The notes beneath the pieces are model-generated. The model saw only the letters and a list, made by a program, of their open reading frames with translations. It was not told the origin of the DNA and did no database searches. Below, piece after piece: positions 22,968-34,249 of a stretch of 64,000 nucleotides of DNA (position 1 is the stretch's first letter; each line of letters starts with the position of its first letter). Location of the stretch: NCBI GenBank assembly GCA_963932145.1, contig OZ010580.1:1093110-1157109 (forward strand), given 5' to 3'. The position numbers and the translations under genes were made by a program. The DNA is from Acanthosepion lycidas (lineage: Eukaryota; Mollusca; Cephalopoda; Sepiida; Sepiidae).

Positions 22968-23491
22968 GAAGTTTTAAAGTACGTCTGGTGTTCGTTACGA
23001 AAGAAAAAGGGTCAAGTAATTCTACATGTAAAACAAAATATTGTCATTTTCATATTCACGTATTCAACATAAGTAAAAAAAATCAAAATGAATGATAATG
23101 AATCTGGGAAGAAAAGGAATTTCACGTTTCCAGGTGTAAAAAGAAAACGCTAGTATTTTCAGAACATTTTTCACGAATCTTGCACTGAGAGGAAAATCTT
23201 ATCCACGCATTTTACATATAAAAACAAAATCATGTCCCATTTTAACACTCCATTGCAAAAATAACAATTTGTTTCATCTGGCGTGAGCAAAACACAGTAG
23301 TAGTAGTAGCAGGCGAAGATGTCTCAAGTGTCACCTACCTATCCCAACCCACACCATGCCAAGTGAATATGTGAATAAATCACCAAATACATTGGAAACA
23401 GGATTCGTGTTTTCGTTTGTCTTTCTTGAACGTAGGCTGAGACTTCTCCAGTTTTTGGTCGCACTCACGCAGACGAGAATCAAAGCACAAC
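22125..23491. other. Intergenic DNA upstream of the guanylyl cyclase
   Basis: No gene was recognised. It contains an (AAT)n microsatellite at 22924-22968 and a short AGTAGTAGTAGTAG run near 23297. The minus-strand ORF at 22650-22417 lacks any recognisable domain. Confidence 0.4.
22924..22968. repeat. (AAT)n microsatellite
   Basis: About 15 AAT units. Confidence 0.97.
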
Positions 23492-23620
23492 ATGGACGCG
23501 ATTATTTCAGTCGGGGAATCCAATTTTATGTTTCCAGATATTGATTACAGCGGAAAAGAAAACGTGGACAACACATATTCTACCCGAAAAACAAAACCAT
23601 TAACCATTTTTTCTTCATGA
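23492..23620 (+). CDS. Small ORF of 42 codons with nearby poly(A) signal, uncertain
   Basis: ATG in an AACATGG context opens 42 codons beginning MDAIISVGESNFMFPDIDYS and containing GKENVDN, then TGA at 23618-23620. An AATAAA follows at 23641-23646, only 21 bp after the stop. The KEN triplet resembles an APC/C degron as found at the N-terminus of some cell-cycle proteins, but such short motifs arise by chance. It could be a tiny gene, a first exon or a retrocopy fragment. I do not recognise the protein. Confidence 0.25.
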   Translation: MDAIISVGESNFMFPDIDYSGKENVDNTYSTRKTKPLTIFSS

Positions 23621-23646
23621 TGCATTTTGTTATTGTATTCAATAAA

Positions 23647-24380
23647 AGAAGCATCTCATCTATTGCACATGTTTTATATGTCATGGATCCATGCATTTTA
23701 TAGATAAATCAAAAGAAATAAATTTTTATTTTCAAAGTGTACATTTAACAAAAAACAACGGGTAAAATCCAGTGATCCATCTATATTAGGATAACAATAA
23801 AAATATTTCTATTTTCATCGTGTTTTTCATTATTATTTGGTTTAAGCTAAAGCTCCGGTGATCCAACAATTGCTCTTTCAAATACAAGAACTAATAAATA
23901 TATGAAGAACTCTCTTCCAAAGAGAAAACAATTTTATCGCTGATGTTTATCTTTTAATGCTGCTTGTTATCAATATTATTCACCATAATCAGTTACAAGG
24001 CCGAGTGTGGTCATAGGGTCACTGCGTATCTGAGCATCGTGCCAGTTCTTTTCTCGGTTGATTCATGCGTAGTATGTCTTGGACTAAATACTCCTATCAA
24101 TATCAACCAAAAATATGCGACTAGGTTTTCTTTCTTTAAGATGATGTTCTCTTTGTAAATCAAACGTCAGAAGTAGGTTTGTCTTTTACGTCATAATAGG
24201 TTTTATGCATTAAGTTGAAAGACGACTTGGAGAATTGATGAAATTTTGCGAAAGTTGAACGTTAGCAATGCGCATCAACTTGTTTTATGGCGTTTGGCTC
24301 ATTTCTATTAAAGAAATATCAATGAAAAAACAAACTAAATTTGTCTACTGAGCAATCGCCTTTGTAAAAGATCAATAACA
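23647..24380. other. 5' flank of the guanylyl cyclase ORF
   Basis: No TATA box or other promoter could be assigned. An in-frame TAA at 24336-24338 lies upstream of the start ATG, so the ORF cannot extend further. Two AAGAAATATC-like words are present but carry no clear meaning. Confidence 0.4.
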
Positions 24381-27300
24381 ATGGACTTACTTCAAAATCT
24401 TTTTGCATTTTTATTGACATTGTCTCTCACTGTTTGTTTATACCAATTAACATTTGACCATAAGCTATCACCGCCGCTTATAATTCCACTCGATGAGAAG
24501 GATTATATATATTCTGTGCCTTTGAATCAAGTGATTAGTAGACCAATCATCGTTTACATAGAATTCAAGAACGGCTCTCGTGTAACTCATGGACCATTAT
24601 CTTCGGAAACTTATGTAGTGTCTACTATAGACCAGAAAACAGTTCATTCTCCGACTTATAAAGATGTGTGGGCATCCAGTGGTGGAAGATTGTGTCAGAA
24701 AGCGATCTGGTGGAAGAATTATCCACACCGGCTTGACCGTAACCGTGACAAAGTGAGATGTGGATCAAATACATCTGCTACAACTCTTCATGTGCAAGCA
24801 TTCGAAGGAAGGATAATTTTGGATTGGCTTTATCACGAACATACCATGATACCACCGAATAAAAGAATATTTTCGATCAGTTTTCCCAAGAAATTATTAA
24901 AAATCTATTCAAATCCTTTTCACGTCACAGCTCCAGCCCACCACCTAACAATTACTCAGCAGCCTCCATTGAAGATAATGGCTAATCATGATTTCAGAAT
25001 AATTGCCGAGATTAGGTTTCAAAATGATTCGATCGTCGATACAGGCCTCGACTCGGTACTTAACGTGGATCTTACAGTTCCGTACCATTATAAGGTTTTT
25101 AGCAACAGGCCTGATTACCGAATGATGCTGAAAAAGACACAGTATCGATTAGCTGGCAAAAATGTTACTCTTCATCAGGGAAATTATGACTGGCTCATAA
25201 GAAAGAGAGCTGTCAAAGGGCGAGTAGTCTTTGATGGTATCCGTATACTAGATCCAGGCATCGATTTGAGACTCAATCTAACTATGACCATGACCAGAGA
25301 TCCGTGGTTAAGGGTACCGAATTGTGCCGTTTGTTACGGTGATCTACAGTTAAGCTCGATTAGTAGCGATAGGACGGAAGTTACTTTTCGAGAACCAGAT
25401 AGTAATTTATTAAAAACTCTCCAGTCAGTTCAGTTCACGCAAAAATTTGAGGTTTTAGAACAGAAACTATACAAATTAAATTTCTCTGCTGCTACCTATG
25501 ACTCTTTTCAGGAACTGAAAGACCCTATATCTAACCTTATACAAGTGACAAGAAATACAGAAATCACAGACAGTTTCACAGTTATGGCACTCGACACATA
25601 CGGTAAAAGGATATATGCTGGCTCAGAAGCAACGTTTTCATTGGTTTACAGAACGATTCCAGCAAGTGTGTGTATATCAGCCGATTCAACGAAACGAATA
25701 GAAGGAGGGTATGGAAATATAGTTTTATCTTTTTGTCAAATCATTGATAATGTTACGTTAGAGATTATACCAAATATCCGTTCAAATGCTTCCATTTCAA
25801 CACCGCCCATGAAAGTGGAGGGCCTCTTGACTATATCTCATTTAGGTGATTTTCGTTACAGCGGTGGTAGCGACCAGATCGAAACCCATATTAATTCTTT
25901 TATAAAGTTCGCTGCTTATGATATCAACAATGGCTACATATTGCCTTTTCTATCCAGACATGGATTTTTTTTAAAGGTAGCTACTTACGAGACGAAATCT
26001 GAAAAATACCAGGCGTATCTTACTATGTTAAACATAACTCGAACTGTTGTACCCAAATATAAGTCCCGGATTATTATAAGCTCGACAACAAGCGCTATAA
26101 CAAATGCAATTGCTCCAGAATTATGGCGCCTCAAATTGACTTTCATTAGCACCGGTAATAAAGAAAAACACTTCTCTGACAAAGCAAAATTCCCATTTTT
26201 TAACAGAGTTTGTTGGGCAGAACATGAAATATTAATGAGCGTCTTTAAGGCATGCAAAGATCGAAAATGGAATTCATTAATTATCATAAAAGAAAAGGAT
26301 TTAATATTACATGACATTTTCTACTATTTATCAAAAATACTTGAGATACATATTATGGGTACAATTGAAGTCGACGTAGATTCTATAATGAATGATGACG
26401 ATGCAAATTTAAAGGAGGAAATGGCGAAATTAAGGTCCTTTCGAATCAAGTTATGCGTCCTTATTGCTCATAAAACTGCCCAAACGTACATACTCCGCGC
26501 TGCACAAAAGGCGAAACTTGATTCGCTTCATGGTTACCAATGGATACTGTACAGTACTTATGCTTGGCAGTTTCCTTTTCATAACGAAGGTGTGTGTAGT
26601 CAAGGAATTCCATGCACAGAGGCTTTTAAATCTACATATCTGTTTACTGAAGCGTACAATATCACCGGCTATAACACAAAAGACTGGATCCGTGTTCTTG
26701 GTTATTATTTCTCTGTCGACCGATTCTATTACAAAGGCGCCAGAGTCAAATATCGTAATCCTGAAGTCGGAGCCAAAATGGCATTGGGATATGACGCTGT
26801 ATTACTTTACGCAAGTGTCGTCCAAAAAATTGTTTCCATAAGGGAGACATTGCACGGACCTGCTATTTCGAAACTAGCCCGAAATATGCAAGTAAATGGT
26901 CTCAGTGGAAACTTTAAATTGAACTCAGACGGAGATCGGATAGGGTATTTTGGTTACTTATTGCAAGTGAATCCGTTCGGTAAGGTTAAGAATGGTATGG
27001 CCCTTTCTAATATCTTGAGTTTTGTTAGAACTCTGAAAATAAGTCCTGACGGAACTCAGTTAGAAATACCATTCAAATCAATAAGACCTGATACTAACCC
27101 GAAAAATCCTATGGCAAAAACAGTGGTGCCCGTCAGTCCGAAATATAACCTTAGAATATACGAATCTGTGTCAGGAGTAGTCGATAGAATTACTCAATCA
27201 TTAACTATCAATCCAATTGAACCTTGGCCTTCGATAATCTATATACGAAAAGAAAAAGTCGCCCCTTTGTTCTACTGCCAGCAAGATTGTGGGAGAAGTC

Positions 27301-29462
27301 TCTTGAGTGTAAGCGACATTAATGTTTATGACACCGGCAGGTGTAATATATATGGAAGATGTATATGCGCTCACGGCTTTCATGGAAACTTCTGCGGAAT
27401 TATTAGCTGTAAATGTCACTTTGGTACTTGTATTTCCTCTACACGTTGTTCTTGCTATCCAGGTTGGATGGGGTTAGAATGCAACTTAGCAATTTGTGAG
27501 AAATGTGAATATGGAGTATGCAAAAGGCCAAACGTATGTGAATGTATTTCGAATTCTTATTTTGGCAAACATTGTGGGTACCATATAGCCGTGGTTTTAA
27601 TTCCACTTTTTGTAGGGGGTATAATTACTATTGCAGTAATCTTTTTTTTAGCCAGATATATCGTGAAACATACTGAGCGTAATTCTGCTTTTTCAAATAA
27701 TGATTGGTTAGTTGATTGGACAAAAGTGACACCATTCTTTAATGAAAATATGACAAAAGTTGTCACATCACAGAGTCAGTTGTCTGTGGGCATACACAAG
27801 TATATTAATACGTTTTTGTGGAAAAGCGAGAAATGGTATGGCAAGAAAATAAGTAGCTGGACTCTAGACGCCAGTATCTCAGAGTTCCGTCTGGAAATGG
27901 TCGACCTAATTAAGATTAAACATCGAAATTTAATAACATATGCAGGAGCCAGTGTAATCTCTCCAAATGTCTATCTTTTGTTAGAAGTCGCCGACAAAGG
28001 GAGTTTGAATGACATTCTTCTTAATTCGACCATTGATATCAATTGGGAATTCAAGTACTCTTTTATGAGAGATATTTGTGCAGGCATGAAGTACTTACAC
28101 GTTAAGATGGGCTCTCACGGGCGTCTAAAATCACACAACTGTTTGATTGATAGTAGATGGACAGTTCGCATATCTGGATTCGGTGCTCAAACCATTCGGT
28201 TTGGCCGGTTTCGCTTACCAGAACCAATAAAAGAAGAAACAAGGAATCTATTTTGGACAGCTCCAGAATTATTAGAAAATGCCACTTGTCTTGACGACGT
28301 GAAGAATGGTACAGTGGCCGGAGATACTTACTCTTTTTCCATCGTTGTAGCTGAAATCCTAACACGTGCAGAACCTTACGAATATGAACTGTCTTTTTTT
28401 GAGCAAGAAGTCATTTTGGATATGATCGCTAATAATGAAAGTATGGCTACAACTCCAGCCGGGAAAACCTGGGAAGAAATTGGGGGCGTTGGCATGTTTA
28501 TATGTCGCCCAATAATCCAAAACGAATGTCTACCAAAAAGTAATATTGAGAAAAGGCAACTGGTAAAAATGCTTTCTGAAGCCTGGAATGAAAATGCGCC
28601 TACAAGACCAACGTTTGAGAAACTCGAAAAACTCTTGTCTCAAATTCATCCAGTCAAGGGGGAACTGATCGATAATCTTATAAGTCTACTCGAATTGTAT
28701 TCCAATAATTTAGAAACGATCGTTGCTGAACGAACAAAAGAACTTGAAATTAGTAAAGCAAGAGCCGAACAGCTGTTGAGTCAAATGCTACCCAAGAAAA
28801 TAACCGCCGAATTAAAGAAAGGACGAAAGGTTCAACCAGAATTATTCTCCACAGCTAGTGTGTTCTTTAGCGATATTGTTGATTTTGGAAATATTTGCCA
28901 TGAGAGTACGCCTATGGAAATTGTCGACTTCCTAAATGAAACTTACCACGCATTTGATGATGTGTTAGACTACTATGATGTTTACAAGGTGGAAACTATA
29001 AGTGATTCCTACATGGTAGTAAGTGGAGTTCCTGTGAAAAATGGTATTAAGCATGCCAGTGAAGTTGTTACCATGGCTCTTAACCTGATGTCTACAGTCA
29101 CCACCTTTCAAATTCCTCACAGACCGAAGAACACATTGCAATTACGAATTGGCATTCACTCTGGTCCCTTGGTTGCTGGAGTTGTTGGAATGTTAATGCC
29201 TAGATATTGTTTGTTTGGCGATACGGTAAACACTGCTTCACGAATGCAATCCACTTCACAGGCCTTGCATATTCAAATCAGTGACTCCACTGCAGAACTC
29301 TTAGATCAGATTGGAGGCTTTGAACTGGAATGTCGCGGACAAAGGGAAGTGAGGGGGCGAGGTATGATGACTACCTACTGGGTTTGGAGTAAAGATGACT
29401 TTAACAAGCCGATGCCAAACCAATTATTAGCTCTTTCGATTTCCGACCATAAATTTAAATAG
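24381..29462 (+). CDS. Intronless receptor guanylyl cyclase with EGF-like modules
   Basis: One ORF of 1693 residues makes cGMP from GTP in response to an extracellular ligand at the plasma membrane. The start has a good context (AACAATGG) and an upstream in-frame stop. Domains: signal peptide 1-20; beta-rich repeats about 30-420, with two similar units near 130-200 and 275-330 and TITQQPPLKIMA at the unit joint; ANF-receptor-like ligand domain about 430-890; Cys-rich region 966-1065 with three EGF-like modules; TM helix about 1068-1091; kinase homology domain about 1130-1420 with HGRLKSHNC (1246-1254), SGFG where kinases have DFG, and APE at 1294-1296; coiled coil about 1432-1484; cyclase domain about 1490-1671. 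Catalytic residues are kept: metal Asp1498 and Asp1542, guanine-selecting Glu1538 and Cys1610, and Asn1617/Arg1621. Usual receptor cyclases are about 1050-1150 residues and have introns, so size, EGF block and single exon are all odd. Many N-glycosylation sequons lie in the ectodomain. Confidence 0.95.
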   Translation: MDLLQNLFAFLLTLSLTVCLYQLTFDHKLSPPLIIPLDEKDYIYSVPLNQVISRPIIVYIEFKNGSRVTHGPLSSETYVVSTIDQKTVHSPTYKDVWASSGGRLCQKAIWWKNYPHRLDRNRDKVRCGSNTSATTLHVQAFEGRIILDWLYHEHTMIPPNKRIFSISFPKKLLKIYSNPFHVTAPAHHLTITQQPPLKIMANHDFRIIAEIRFQNDSIVDTGLDSVLNVDLTVPYHYKVFSNRPDYRMMLKKTQYRLAGKNVTLHQGNYDWLIRKRAVKGRVVFDGIRILDPGIDLRLNLTMTMTRDPWLRVPNCAVCYGDLQLSSISSDRTEVTFREPDSNLLKTLQSVQFTQKFEVLEQKLYKLNFSAATYDSFQELKDPISNLIQVTRNTEITDSFTVMALDTYGKRIYAGSEATFSLVYRTIPASVCISADSTKRIEGGYGNIVLSFCQIIDNVTLEIIPNIRSNASISTPPMKVEGLLTISHLGDFRYSGGSDQIETHINSFIKFAAYDINNGYILPFLSRHGFFLKVATYETKSEKYQAYLTMLNITRTVVPKYKSRIIISSTTSAITNAIAPELWRLKLTFISTGNKEKHFSDKAKFPFFNRVCWAEHEILMSVFKACKDRKWNSLIIIKEKDLILHDIFYYLSKILEIHIMGTIEVDVDSIMNDDDANLKEEMAKLRSFRIKLCVLIAHKTAQTYILRAAQKAKLDSLHGYQWILYSTYAWQFPFHNEGVCSQGIPCTEAFKSTYLFTEAYNITGYNTKDWIRVLGYYFSVDRFYYKGARVKYRNPEVGAKMALGYDAVLLYASVVQKIVSIRETLHGPAISKLARNMQVNGLSGNFKLNSDGDRIGYFGYLLQVNPFGKVKNGMALSNILSFVRTLKISPDGTQLEIPFKSIRPDTNPKNPMAKTVVPVSPKYNLRIYESVSGVVDRITQSLTINPIEPWPSIIYIRKEKVAPLFYCQQDCGRSLLSVSDINVYDTGRCNIYGRCICAHGFHGNFCGIISCKCHFGTCISSTRCSCYPGWMGLECNLAICEKCEYGVCKRPNVCECISNSYFGKHCGYHIAVVLIPLFVGGIITIAVIFFLARYIVKHTERNSAFSNNDWLVDWTKVTPFFNENMTKVVTSQSQLSVGIHKYINTFLWKSEKWYGKKISSWTLDASISEFRLEMVDLIKIKHRNLITYAGASVISPNVYLLLEVADKGSLNDILLNSTIDINWEFKYSFMRDICAGMKYLHVKMGSHGRLKSHNCLIDSRWTVRISGFGAQTIRFGRFRLPEPIKEETRNLFWTAPELLENATCLDDVKNGTVAGDTYSFSIVVAEILTRAEPYEYELSFFEQEVILDMIANNESMATTPAGKTWEEIGGVGMFICRPIIQNECLPKSNIEKRQLVKMLSEAWNENAPTRPTFEKLEKLLSQIHPVKGELIDNLISLLELYSNNLETIVAERTKELEISKARAEQLLSQMLPKKITAELKKGRKVQPELFSTASVFFSDIVDFGNICHESTPMEIVDFLNETYHAFDDVLDYYDVYKVETISDSYMVVSGVPVKNGIKHASEVVTMALNLMSTVTTFQIPHRPKNTLQLRIGIHSGPLVAGVVGMLMPRYCLFGDTVNTASRMQSTSQALHIQISDSTAELLDQIGGFELECRGQREVRGRGMMTTYWVWSKDDFNKPMPNQLLALSISDHKFK

Positions 29463-29497
29463 TTTCTAAATCGATTTTTCGTCTCGAATCGATTCAT

Positions 29498-29503
29498 AAT
29501 AAA
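29498..29503 (+). terminator. Poly(A) signal AATAAA of the guanylyl cyclase gene
   Basis: This canonical hexamer lies 36 bp after the stop and is followed by a T/G-containing stretch. A second AATAAA lies at 29571-29576. The implied 3' UTR would be very short. There is no genomic A-tract after it, so there is no direct trace of a recent retrotransposition tail. Confidence 0.6.
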
Positions 29504-31077
29504 ATGTTCTTTAGTGCCAACATGGTTTTCTTATTATTCTGAGACATTCAGTACAAAAACTTGAGGATGAAATAAACTCTTGCTGTAGGACGGCATTTCG
29601 TATGCTTCTATAAAGCCATTGATACTACGTTTTCTTAATTTCCGTGTGCTTCCTTAATATAATCTAAAGTAAAATATTCCTGAAATTCTCTTGCCGGCTT
29701 TTCATTCTAAGTCTTGAGCAGATGCTTTTGAAAGTGTTAGTAGTTAGCAGTGTTGTTTAAAGGTGAAACGAGTCGATAGAACCAGTCAAATATTGTCTGG
29801 CTTTAGGAAATTTAATTGAAATAATGTCTGTGAGTTAGGAATTTATTTTGATTATGCTTAGACAAGCGTTTCATATCGTCTCCAAAATGCATTTAGGTGG
29901 GAGGGGCCCAGAAAAAGGAAAAGAATCAAGGATCAGAAATTCGGCACAAAAGCAGTACCTACATATGGCACTCAAAATCAAAAGTTAAGGTACCGCCTTG
30001 CGAAAAAGCGCAAGGGACATAAGAATTTTTTCAAAGGCACACAAAAAAAGGCAACATATTTGGTATGAATAAAAAAAAAAGATAGAAGAATTGATTCTAT
30101 GTTCATGCCAGTAGGAAATACGAATGAATAATAAAAACAACAACATGCATATGTTTATCTAGAATAGCAGTTCAATTATTTAAATTAAATTAAATTAATA
30201 TAGTTAAGTCGTGTCTCACTGGAAGCTTTACAAATCTAGCATTGTATTCATACTGCCTTTTGCCAAACGGAAAATAACTCGTTATCTGAATGCCTATTGT
30301 AACGTCAAAATTAATTATCTTTCTACATGGGAAGATATTAATGAGATATATTCCCTTTGGGTACTCTCCTAATTTTGCCATGTGCCAGACCTAAGTAAAT
30401 CACTGTTTCTTGGTGCTTAATGAAACTTGCTATTATATTTTGTACAGCAATTCGCGTGTATAATGACTTTTTCTTCACCAGATATTTATCGATTACCTTG
30501 TGCCAATGTTAAACAAACCACTATTTCTTCACCTAATTTAATCTGATATTGCAGATGAAAAAACGATTAAATTTAATTCCTCCATGAGTAACACTTATTG
30601 ACTTAGTTCCAAAGAAATCGTTAATTAAGTGAACAATATTTCATGATGCTAAAGAAACCCTTTTTGTTGTTTCAGTTTCGTAATAATGTCTCCCTACCTT
30701 TTTGCTTGGTGCCTAATATAAAATAAAAGTATCGTAATTTGCTCTTCATTGAGGGCCTCACTAACAGGGACTGGCACCAAACTTTTGTTTTTAAGCCTTA
30801 GTATATTTTAAGAAAAGGGTTTTAAATGCAAATAGGACATTTTGTTGACGTGTTAATGAATATGAAACATTTTAATACGATTGTGATTTTATCTCTGTGA
30901 CTTTTTATCCCTGATTTTGGTAACAACGACAACTTATTTCTAATTGAACAAAAGTTTAAAGATACGGAAAGGCACCGGAAGTGAGCCTGATGAAAATGAA
31001 CCTTTCCACCGACTTTTATTTGTCGTCGATACAGTAACCGGGCAAAAATCAAAAGTTACCTTAAACTATAATAATTT
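29504..31077. other. Intergenic DNA downstream of the guanylyl cyclase
   Basis: No gene, RNA or known mobile element was recognised. A TTAAAT-type simple run lies at 30178-30200. Confidence 0.45.
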
Positions 31078-31720
31078 TTTTTTTAATCCCTTCACTCCAA
31101 GCAAGGCAATAAGTCCACTAAGATGCAGGTGGTTACCGAGTGTGATAGAATATAGGAAAAAGAAAAAAATATTAGAGAGAGAAAACATGACGATAGATAT
31201 TGTATTTAAACTTGTCTGGAAAGCAAGAGGCCGGAAGACAGTTACACAAGGGGGAAGTGTGAGAGAAGAAAGTGTTAGGATAGAACTTACGGTTACATCT
31301 AGCAATTTTAATTGTAAAATGATGAGAACTAGGTGACAATTTAGTACTGCATTTAAATTCATAAAGTCAAGAGGAAAGAGAACAAGTATGAAAATATTTA
31401 TAGAAGAGACACGGAGAATCTATATTATGGCGGTGAGAAAGTGAGTGAAGATGAGAGGCCAGGTCAGAACCGATAACACTTTGGATTCTATGAAGAATCT
31501 CTAGAAGCATTAGAACAGATATGACAACAATATTATAAGCATGGACAAATGGTAAACCTGTAAATGTGTGAAATTATGGCGGGAAAATGTTTTAGCTTGG
31601 CACAATGAAGCAAATTTCCTGGAACCTGGCCTAGCAGCTGATTGAATATAATCTTTCCACTTGATGTCAGCCGTGAACGTTATCCCGAGAAAGACGAATA
31701 TTTCATTTCATTTCCAACCT
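31078..31720 (-). mobile_element. LINE 3'-end fragment, same family as 6962-9450
   Basis: Minus-strand sequence matches the 3' part of the intronic LINE. The element end CACTCCAAGCAAGGCAATAA (plus strand, 31092-31111) parallels 6980-7000 and 55756-55775. A broken C-terminal block near 31300-31200 reads KFYPNTFFSHTSPLCNCLP, then CFPDKFKYN. The RT-thumb side near 31570-31650 aligns by eye with 7490-7560 and 56415-56485. It is a fragment with frameshifts. Confidence 0.75.
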
Positions 31721-34249
31721 CCGTTTTGGTTATTTCTCATTCAGTAACCTTTTAGAGGTTACAACAATTTTGATAAAATGGAAAATATTAGTGTGTCGTG
31801 AAAAAGTTATTACTGAGTGTTGGAAAAATATTTATTCAAGATTGCCGACAAAAACCTATTATTTAAGATGGCCGACAAAAAGATTTATTTGGCTGCCTCT
31901 AAAGCAGACCCACCAGATAAACAGTTTTTGAAAGACAGTTCATCCCAATAAAAAAAGGAAGCATTCCCAAGAAGAGTTTCAGGAAGAAAATATTTCAAGG
32001 CGACCACCCGACTAAAAGAAATGTTTAAAGGTATACAGGCCCAAGAAGGTAGTAATGTTCAGAAATCCAAAAACAATAGTCGTTCAAAAATCGATTTTGA
32101 TCTCTCAGCAAAAATATAGTAACAATATGGATGCCCGTAATACAGAAAAATATAAGTGAAAATACCAAGAAATAAGTGTAACATTTGGAAAATCTCATTC
32201 TATTTGGAATACCCTTCATCTCTTAAAATGCATAATCAATGTGATGGAGTTTCTTCGAAAGAGCCAAACAATACGCTTATCTTATTAAGAGGTTTTGGTA
32301 GACCTCGAGGCACAAGAGAAAAATAATAATAAAAAACTGTGTCAGTGGTTGACAAGCGTTTGCACAGGATTTGTTGCGCTACAAAAGACAGGGATGAAAT
32401 ACTGATTTCCTAGGTTAAATCTCAACAGATTATTAAAGGAACAGCTTGGCGATGGGCGAGAGGAAAATATCCAGCCATCGTGACGAGAAGGAACTGATGC
32501 GTTGGAAGTGTGACGAGAATGGTCTTTTTGCCTCTGGAGTTCCGCCCTCAATCGATCAAAATACTTCTCGAACCGATATTTCATATTCCGCATTAGTGAG
32601 CATGCCCGTATCTGAGACCGGTAGCTAAAAGACTCCGTTTGGGTTATTTCTAGGTCCCACATTTTCCGAGACAGGTGTTTATAAGTACAAAAGTCAAGAG
32701 GAATGGCTGCTCGTAGGTAGGGTGAGAGAGAAGCTCCGAGTTGCGGGAAGTCAGTCACCTGAAGATGAACCACACTAACAGATCCATCGATAAGGGTGGG
32801 ACTAAGCTAACTATGCCCAGAAGATAAGAGAACAGAGAGTAAAGACCCATCTTTTGAGAAAATAGAAAAGTTCGGGGATCTAAAACAACACTTAAAAGCC
32901 AACAGAAAAAAAGCTTTCTATGTCAGTCGGAGTTGCGTGGCCCTCGTCCTCTGTTCCGTATTCCCAACGCTCAAAAAAGTTATGGCCCGAACAATAACTC
33001 GATCAATTACCCTCGGCCCTTCAAAATACCACCTTAAAAGCACCCAATTCCAGCAACAAATATAAAATAACACATTCTTCTTTTTCCATTCCTGCTCTGT
33101 CTCCAGCACTGTCTCAAACTCTAATCCCTTCGCATTCCCCTAAATGAGAACTGATTTATATGAACGTTACTCACACAACAGTTGGGAATTGTCGGGACTG
33201 TGCTTGGGAACAGGTAATAGGATGTTCGTTTGCAGCTGAATATAGTCGATGACTCAATGTAGATGTATTAGCAGCGCAAATAGCATTTGAATGTAAATCG
33301 GGCGATCAAATCGGGAGATAGTCGGGAATTAGATGTAGCCAGGGCAGAGCTGGCTCCTTGCTTATCAAGTAGGCTCTGGTAGTCAGGGATAGGTTAAATG
33401 AATATCTTCCAAGGCGATGAATATGGCCGTTGAATTACGGCATAAGGAGCGTTGAAATGCAACTTATTGACATATTGCTAGCGTTACAATGTCGGATGGA
33501 CAAAACGTGATTACAAACTCGGGTATATGTGAGGTTTTTGGGAATTATATTCAGTAATTATTTACCAGGCAGCCGAGTCTGAGTTCAGCTCAGTTTGATG
33601 CTTTTTTGTCCAACTTTCCTTCCCTTGATTTAACTTAAGCGGTTGGGTGCGAGGGTCAAATAGTCTAAAATCTGGGGCGATTTTGATGGTCTTCCTTTCG
33701 AATTGTACTTGATGTAGACACCCTTGTTTGTTCCCCTGTTGGAACTGATTTTTAGCAACGCCCCTCTCCCCAAATTCATCAATTCACGTTTATTTATTTT
33801 ATTTTTTTTAAATTCGGTATTCTCTGAAACTAGTCAAATGACTTTCTGTTAATGAATATTAATGTAATGTGTTTTTTATATCACTATTAACTCGTGTACA
33901 CCTGATGTAAGATTTTTTCTATCAACAGTTTAGCGATTATACTAATTACTTTTAAATTACTTTCGATATTTAATTTCTTTTGCTTAGATAAGACTGTGCA
34001 GAACTTCATATAATCCAGTTCGCATTACATTATATTTATATTTTTATACGTGGGCGAGATGAACACCGTCAGCCGTTGTGAAGGAATTTCATTTAGGAGA
34101 AGGCAAAATCTGATGTCAAATCAAATGGGTAGAGAGAGAACTCAATAATTATGTTAGTGGTCATCTACCAAGAAGAAGAAACCTTTGATATAAACCAACC
34201 TTTTTGACATCATGAGAATGTCTAAAAACAAGAAAATATCGCATCGTTC
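31721..34249. other. Intergenic DNA, possible unrecognised repeats
   Basis: ORFs at 32773-32342 and 33109-32918 (minus) show no known domain. 31840-31895 has two near copies of an AAGATTGCCGACAAAAA-like word (AAGATGGCCGACAAAAA in the second). 32440-33500 is richer in CpG than its flanks and may be the relic of an unidentified element. Confidence 0.35.

Noticed and set aside
25985-28365. ORFs antisense or frame-shifted to the guanylyl cyclase (for example 26464-26841 and 26317-25985)
   Set aside because: They lie fully within the well-supported 1693-residue ORF and show no domain of their own.
29504-29760. Poly(A) tail and target duplication that would prove the cyclase is a recent retrogene
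   Set aside because: Neither is present near the ends of the ORF; the retrogene idea is left as a hypothesis.
32342-32773. 143-residue minus-strand ORF
   Set aside because: No recognisable domain and no splice or regulatory context; it lies among repeat relics. Kept only as part of an unassigned stretch.
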